Source: Petrosia ficiformis
Taxonomy: Eukaryota > Porifera > Demospongiae > Haplosclerida > Petrosiidae
Direction of reading: 5' to 3'
NCBI GenBank assembly: GCA_947044365.1
Contig: OX345643.1
Span: forward strand, 1,321,001 to 1,385,000
DNA length: 64,000 bases
In this document: piece after piece, positions 59,380 through 64,000 of the stretch
Layout of the letters: each line of letters starts with the position of its first letter
Position numbering within the stretch: position 1 is the first letter of the stretch
Notes under the pieces: generated by a model
Told to the model about the DNA's origin: nothing
The model's input: the letters and a program-made list of their open reading frames with translations, nothing else
Database searches by the model: none
Made by a program: the position numbers and the translations under genes

Positions 59380-59957
59380 GTGATGGCATTAGTACATTAT
59401 ACATCAAGTGTTAATGATGGCGTTAGTACATTATACATCAAGTGTTAGTGATGGCGTTAGTACATTATACATCAAGTGTTAGTGATGGCGTTAGTACATT
59501 ATACATCAAGTGTTAGTGATGGCGTTAGTACATTATACATCAAGTGTTAATGATGGCGTTAGTACATTATACATCAAGTGTTAATGATGGCGTTAGTACA
59601 TTATACATCAAGTGTTAGTGATGGCATTAGTACATTATACATCAAGTGTTAGTGATGGCGTTAGTACATTATACATCAAGTGTTAGTGATGGCGTTAGTA
59701 CATTATACATCAAGTGTTAGTGATGGCGTTAGTACATTATACATCAAGTGTTAATGATGGCGTTAGTACATTATACATCAAGTGTTAGTGATGGCGTTAG
59801 TACATTATACATCAAGTGTTAGTGATGGCGTTAGTACATTATACATCAAGTGTTAGTGATGGCGTTAGTACATTATACATCAAGTGTTAGTGATGGCGTT
59901 AGTACATTATACATCAAGTGTTAGTGATGGCGTTAGTACATTATACATCAAGTGTTA
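59380..59957. repeat. 34-bp minisatellite, about 17 copies
   Basis: Head-to-tail 34-bp units containing gatggcgttagtacattata and catcaagtgtta, nearly identical along the array. The variants are gtgatgg/atgatgg and gcgtt/gcatt. There are no spacers between units, so it is a minisatellite, not a CRISPR-like array. Lies between RTK-E and RTK-F. Confidence 0.95.
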
Positions 59958-60049
59958 ATGCAATCATGTTAGTACAATAGTATTAGAGATTAAAATGTTC
60001 ATTGTTTAAACATCTTCAATCAACTATGAAATACCAACACAACAATAGT

Positions 60050-60720
60050 ATGTATGTACATGAATGTATGTATGTACGTATGTATGTACATATGTATATA
60101 TTAGTGTTGTTTTAGTATGACAATAACGACTACTTTTAGTTATAGTTATAGTATGCCTGGTTTCTCAAATTTTTAGTTTAGTTATAGTTTAATCAACTAA
60201 AATAATATTAGCCTTACTAAAAGGGGTTTTAGTCATAGTTATAGTTAACTAAAACAACACTAGTATGTATGTAAGTACATGTATGTATGTATGTATGTAT
60301 GTATGTATGTATGTATGCACATATGCATGCATGTATGTATGTATGTATGTATGTATGTATATATGTATGTATGTATGTATGCACATATGCATGCATGTAT
60401 GTATGTATGTATGTATATATGTATGTATGTATGATGTATGTATGCATATATGTATGTATGTATGCATGTATGTATGTATGTATGTATGTATGTATGTATG
60501 TATGTACATGTATGTATGTATGTACATGTATGTATGTATGTATGTATGTATGTATGTATGTATGTATGTATGGATATGCATGCATGTATGTATGTATGTA
60601 TGTATGTATGTATGATGTATGTATGTATGTAATGTATTTATGTATGTATGTATGTATGTATGTGCATGTATGTATATATGTATGTAGGTATCTATGTACA
60701 CATGTATTTATGCAAGTATA
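60050..60720. repeat. TATG tetranucleotide microsatellite, interrupted by a small MITE
   Basis: Long TATG/CATA array with occasional gcatgc and tacatg variants from 60263 to 60715, and a shorter TATG stretch at 60050-60100 on the other side of the element at 60101-60262. Open frames reading MYVC or YIHT in it are repeat artefacts. Confidence 0.93.
60101..60262. mobile_element. Short MITE with terminal inverted repeats inside the TATG array
   Basis: Left end tagtgttgttttagt and right end actaaaacaacacta are perfect reverse complements. The interior is AT-rich with repeated tagttatag motifs. TATG repeats on both sides imply insertion into a microsatellite. The ends recall hAT-type MITEs, but the target-site duplication cannot be separated from the repeat. 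Confidence 0.7.
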
Positions 60721-61071
60721 ATCATATATAATTATATGTATGTATATTGTGTATAGTTAATACAATGGCATCAGCACATGTATATAGCATAATTAATCAG
60801 TAAATGTATTAATTCATATAGTTTATAATTTGCTTTATTTATAAGACAGCAATAGACAATGGAGTATATGAATCAAATTTCAAACAAGTATTATAAATGT
60901 ATATGAAAATTAATATGGTGAACAGCTGTGTTTGTGGATTAGCTGAGACTAATTATCATGATATGAAACAAAATTTACATTAAAATGTCACATGTATATA
61001 ATTTATAAATTTAAAAATGGAATGCAGTGAAAAAGAAATTATTTAGTTTTAATTTGCAATGGAGGAGATAC

Positions 61072-63957
61072 TTATTTATAAACTTTAATTGTGGTTCGTA
61101 TAAAGGTTTGTTGTAATTCACGATACAGATCTTGTCCTGCTTCTAACTGAGCTCTGAGACATGAGGCTTGTACATGTACAGCTTTATCCATATCTCTCCA
61201 AGATAATAATTTTGATGGGGTTTCAGAAAAGACATCCAGTATTTCGGAGAACTTGGGTCTTCGACTGCTGTCTGGATGCCTAGGGGAATGACAGATAATA
61301 TGACCTAAGTAGTGGTAGCACACTTTCCTGCACATTAATTTTGATTGAACGCTTGCATTTAATTGCTATTCATTAAACTATTGTGTACAGGAAGTCCATG
61401 AAATTCATAATCTAAGAAGCTTAATAATAGCTCTTCCTGAAAACCAAACTTCATTGACTTCCTGTACAAAATGGTAGAATGGCAGGGTAAGGGTTTGATC
61501 AACATTAATAACATTATAGTTCTCTCCAGGATATTGTAATACGTGGATATATACATGACAAACTACTTATTCGAATTATGATTGAGGAAATTGTGTATAA
61601 ACCAAAAAAATCTCATTTTACTTCTTTAATATAATTATTAAGAGCTGGCAAATAGGAGCATAGAGAGAATACTAAACACCATTCTCATCAACCATTTAGT
61701 AGAGACCTTGCTCAATATTTTATTTTACTTAAGCCTGTCCAGCATTGTGTATTATGTGGAAAATATTGAATAGTGAACTATTATCAAATTATCATTCAAT
61801 CAATATTATTACTATCACAACATGTACATTACCTGACTTTATTAACTTTACATACTATGATGGGAGCTACACTTTGATAAGGTGATAGTCAACTGTACTT
61901 CTAAGTAGTACTACTTTGTACTGTAATCATAGTAATGTGTGAATCCCTTTACAAAGGTGTAATACTGTGTACTACATTCGAAGTACAGTGTACTTTACTC
62001 ATAATGTACACTACAGTTCGTAGTCAATGCAAGGAAGTATCAGTGATAGTATGTAAACTTAATAATATCAGATACTTTATGTCAATGACTGACTTACCAG
62101 CAGTGAATCATCAACTGATAGATTGATCTTGGACAGCCAGGAGGTGGTGGTAGACGATACCCACTCTGTACTAAATCTATTGTCTGTAGTAACAAATGTA
62201 TTTATAGTGTAGTATTATACCAATTGTTGTTTTGGGTACCTGAGGATTGGAGAAACCTTCAAATGGTTTGTGTCCTAAGCTCCATATTTCATACATCAAA
62301 GCACCAAAACCCCAAACATCACTAAGAGTTGAATATTTCTTGTATTGTAAAGCCTTTAGATAGAGAAGAAATGAATGGATGTACATTTATGAATGGATGG
62401 ATGGATGGATTGATGGATGAATGGGCAGATGGATAGATGGATAGATGGATGAATGGGCAGATGGATGGATGGATAGATGGATGTATGAATGGATGGATGT
62501 ATGTATGAATGGATGCATGGATGGACGGATGGATGGACTGATGGATGGATGGATGCATAGATGAATGGATGGATGGATGAATGTATGAATGGATGGATTG
62601 ATGGATGAATGAATGCATGGATGGATGTATGTATGAATGGATGCATGGATGGACGGATGGATGGACTGATGGATGGATAGATGGACGGATGGATGGACTG
62701 ATGGATGGACTGATGGATGGATAGATGGATGGATGGATAGATGGATGTATGAATGGATGGATGTATGTATGAATGGATGCATGGATGGACGGATGGATGG
62801 ACTGATGGATGGATGGATGCATAGATGAATGGATGGATGGATGAATGTATGAATGGATGGATTAATGGATGAATGGATGCATGGATGGATGTATGTATGA
62901 ATGGATGCATGGATGGACGGATGGATGGACTGATGGATGGATAGATGGACGGATGGATGGACTGATGGATGGACTGATGGATGGATAGATGGATGGATGG
63001 ATAGATGGATGTATGAATGGATGGATGTATGTATGAATGGATGCATGGATGGACGGATGGATGGACTGATGGATGGATAGATGGATGGATGGATGCATAG
63101 ATGAATGGATGGATGGATGAATGTATGAATGGATGGATTGATGGATGAATGGATGGATGATGGATAAGCGAGATATATTCTTACTTCTGGTGCAGTCCAT
63201 TTCACGGGAATTTTTCCTCCATGTGATACATAGTAGTTCTCATCCTCTAAATCTCTAGACATTCCAAAGTCACCAATCTAGAGAAAAAAATTAAAAGGAT
63301 AACTTTAATAGAAATAGAAAATGATAATACCAATACAATCCATCTATCCATCCATCAATTCATACATGTACCTTTATTCATCCATCCATCCATCCATCCA
63401 TCCATCCATCCATCCATCCATCCATTCATCCATCCATTCATCCATCCATCCATCCATCCATCCATCCATCCATCTATCCATCCATCCATCCATCCATCCA
63501 TCCATTCATCCATCCATCCATCCATCCATCCATCCATCCATCCATCCATCCATCCATCCATCCCATTGTATAAACCATCCACATGCCATTCTTCATCTAT
63601 CCATTCATTCATCCATCAATCCATTCATTCCTCCATCCATACTTACATGTATACAAAATATACATCCATCCCATCCATCCCATCCATCCCATCCATCATC
63701 CATCCATTCCTCTGTCCAACCATCCATGTACCATTCTTCATTCATTTCTTCATCTAGTCATCCGTTTATTTATCTACAGCAGTACAAGTAAAGTATTCTT
63801 TACCTTACAAACATAATCTTTGTCAAGGAAAATATTTCTTGCAGCCAAATCACGATGCACAAAGCTCTTCTTTGAGAGGTAGTTCATTCCTTTAGCAACT
63901 TGTTTACAAAACTGGAGTAACTGGTTAGGAAGATCAGTCGAATCGTTTTGAGCTAAC
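61072..63957 (-). CDS. Receptor tyrosine kinase RTK-F, C-terminal kinase part only
   Basis: The 3' five exons of an RTK-type gene, with the 5' part beyond the right edge: 63804-63957 ([15 protein letters not shown]), 63185-63277 ([22 protein letters not shown]), 62240-62353 ([20 protein letters not shown]), 62098-62183 ([18 protein letters not shown]) and 61072-61278 (ending KVYK). Exon sizes 154, 93, 114 and 86 match RTK-B exactly, and the last exon is longer (207 bp). Catalytic Asp and DFG are present. Differences from the others: IGDFG for IADFG, VSHGGK for ISHAKK. The introns on both sides of the DFG exon are filled with simple repeats of opposite orientation. Whether it has the same ectodomain cannot be seen. 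Confidence 0.88.
62375..63165. repeat. ATGG-type tetranucleotide repeat in an RTK-F intron
   Basis: About 790 bp of ATGG/GATG with gaatgg, gcatgg and gacgg variants. Variant strings recur over roughly 130-260 bp, so the array has higher-order periodicity. It fills the intron 3' of the DFG exon. Confidence 0.93.
63335..63745. repeat. CCAT-type tetranucleotide repeat in the next RTK-F intron
   Basis: About 400 bp of CATC/CCAT, the reverse complement of the array at 62375-63165, filling the intron 5' of the DFG exon. The DFG exon (63185-63277) is therefore bracketed by complementary arrays. Confidence 0.93.
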
Positions 63958-64000
63958 CTGAAAAGAAAAGGAGCTTGTTACTACATGTTGATATACAAGT

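Noticed and set aside
59380..59957. Regular 34-bp repeats resembling a CRISPR array
   Set aside because: Units are directly adjacent with no unique spacers and the host is an animal. It is a minisatellite.
60229..60721. Open frames of 64-150 codons in the TATG array (MYVC, YIHT patterns)
   Set aside because: A tetranucleotide repeat gives open frames on both strands by composition alone.
62356..63262. Open frame of 291 codons running from the RTK-F DFG exon into PSIH repeats
   Set aside because: The exon has a proper donor at 63184-63183. The extension is intron sequence lacking stops because of the repeat. Intron retention is possible but unsupported.

Overview
The window is animal nuclear DNA. 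It is AT-rich, with short GT-AG introns and many microsatellites and palindromic MITE-like elements. It carries a minus-strand tandem family of receptor tyrosine kinases (RTKs) and related receptors. Gene content, compact introns and a lineage-specific RTK expansion suggest a demosponge such as Amphimedon queenslandica, whose genome was reported to carry an unusually large tyrosine kinase set. The species is my inference. Exon positions were derived by hand from splice signals, and intact models sum to whole codons.

Layout, left to right (all receptors on the minus strand). RTK-A (3' end off window, ends 2915); a plus-strand MULE/ZSWIM-type transposase relic (about 3.0-4.4 kb); a kinase relic; YTR-A (6030-10718, pseudogene); a kinase relic; RTK-B (11675-18671, intact, 971 aa); YTR-B (19186-26053, intact, 620 aa); a decayed receptor (26.3-27.6 kb); RTK-C (27918-35660, 4-bp frameshift before the kinase); YTR-C (36189-40976, intact, 639 aa); a transposon-rich gap with a nested insertion (41.0-42.8 kb); a recombinant kinase pseudogene and a second kinase relic (42.9-45.4 kb); RTK-D (45642-51277, 1004 aa); RTK-E (51801-58295, 1613 aa, with a roughly 700-residue Ser-rich stalk); a satellite-rich gap; RTK-F (61072 to beyond the right edge).

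The most interesting signal is the YTR class (my name for tyrosine-tail receptors). They share the signal peptide, the two-domain ectodomain and the stalk with the neighbouring RTKs, but have no kinase. Their cytoplasmic tail is built from five or six consecutive 54-bp exons. Each exon is phase 1 at both ends and encodes an 18-residue repeat, usually containing an NPxY motif. A last exon ends in EDDYI. RTK and YTR genes alternate in a tandem array with a period of about 16.4 kb (RTK transmembrane exons end at 139, 16607 and 33007). This looks like a paired-receptor system: one enzyme-bearing and one motif-bearing receptor with near-identical extracellular parts. Paralogs differ by loop variation in the ectodomain, 33-bp unit changes in the stalk, 54-bp exon number changes in the tail, and gene death.

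The kinase domains have all catalytic motifs in RTK-B, -D and -E. Several segments resemble Eph-family kinases ([24 protein letters not shown]), but no SAM domain follows. Ligands and signalling partners cannot be read from the sequence.
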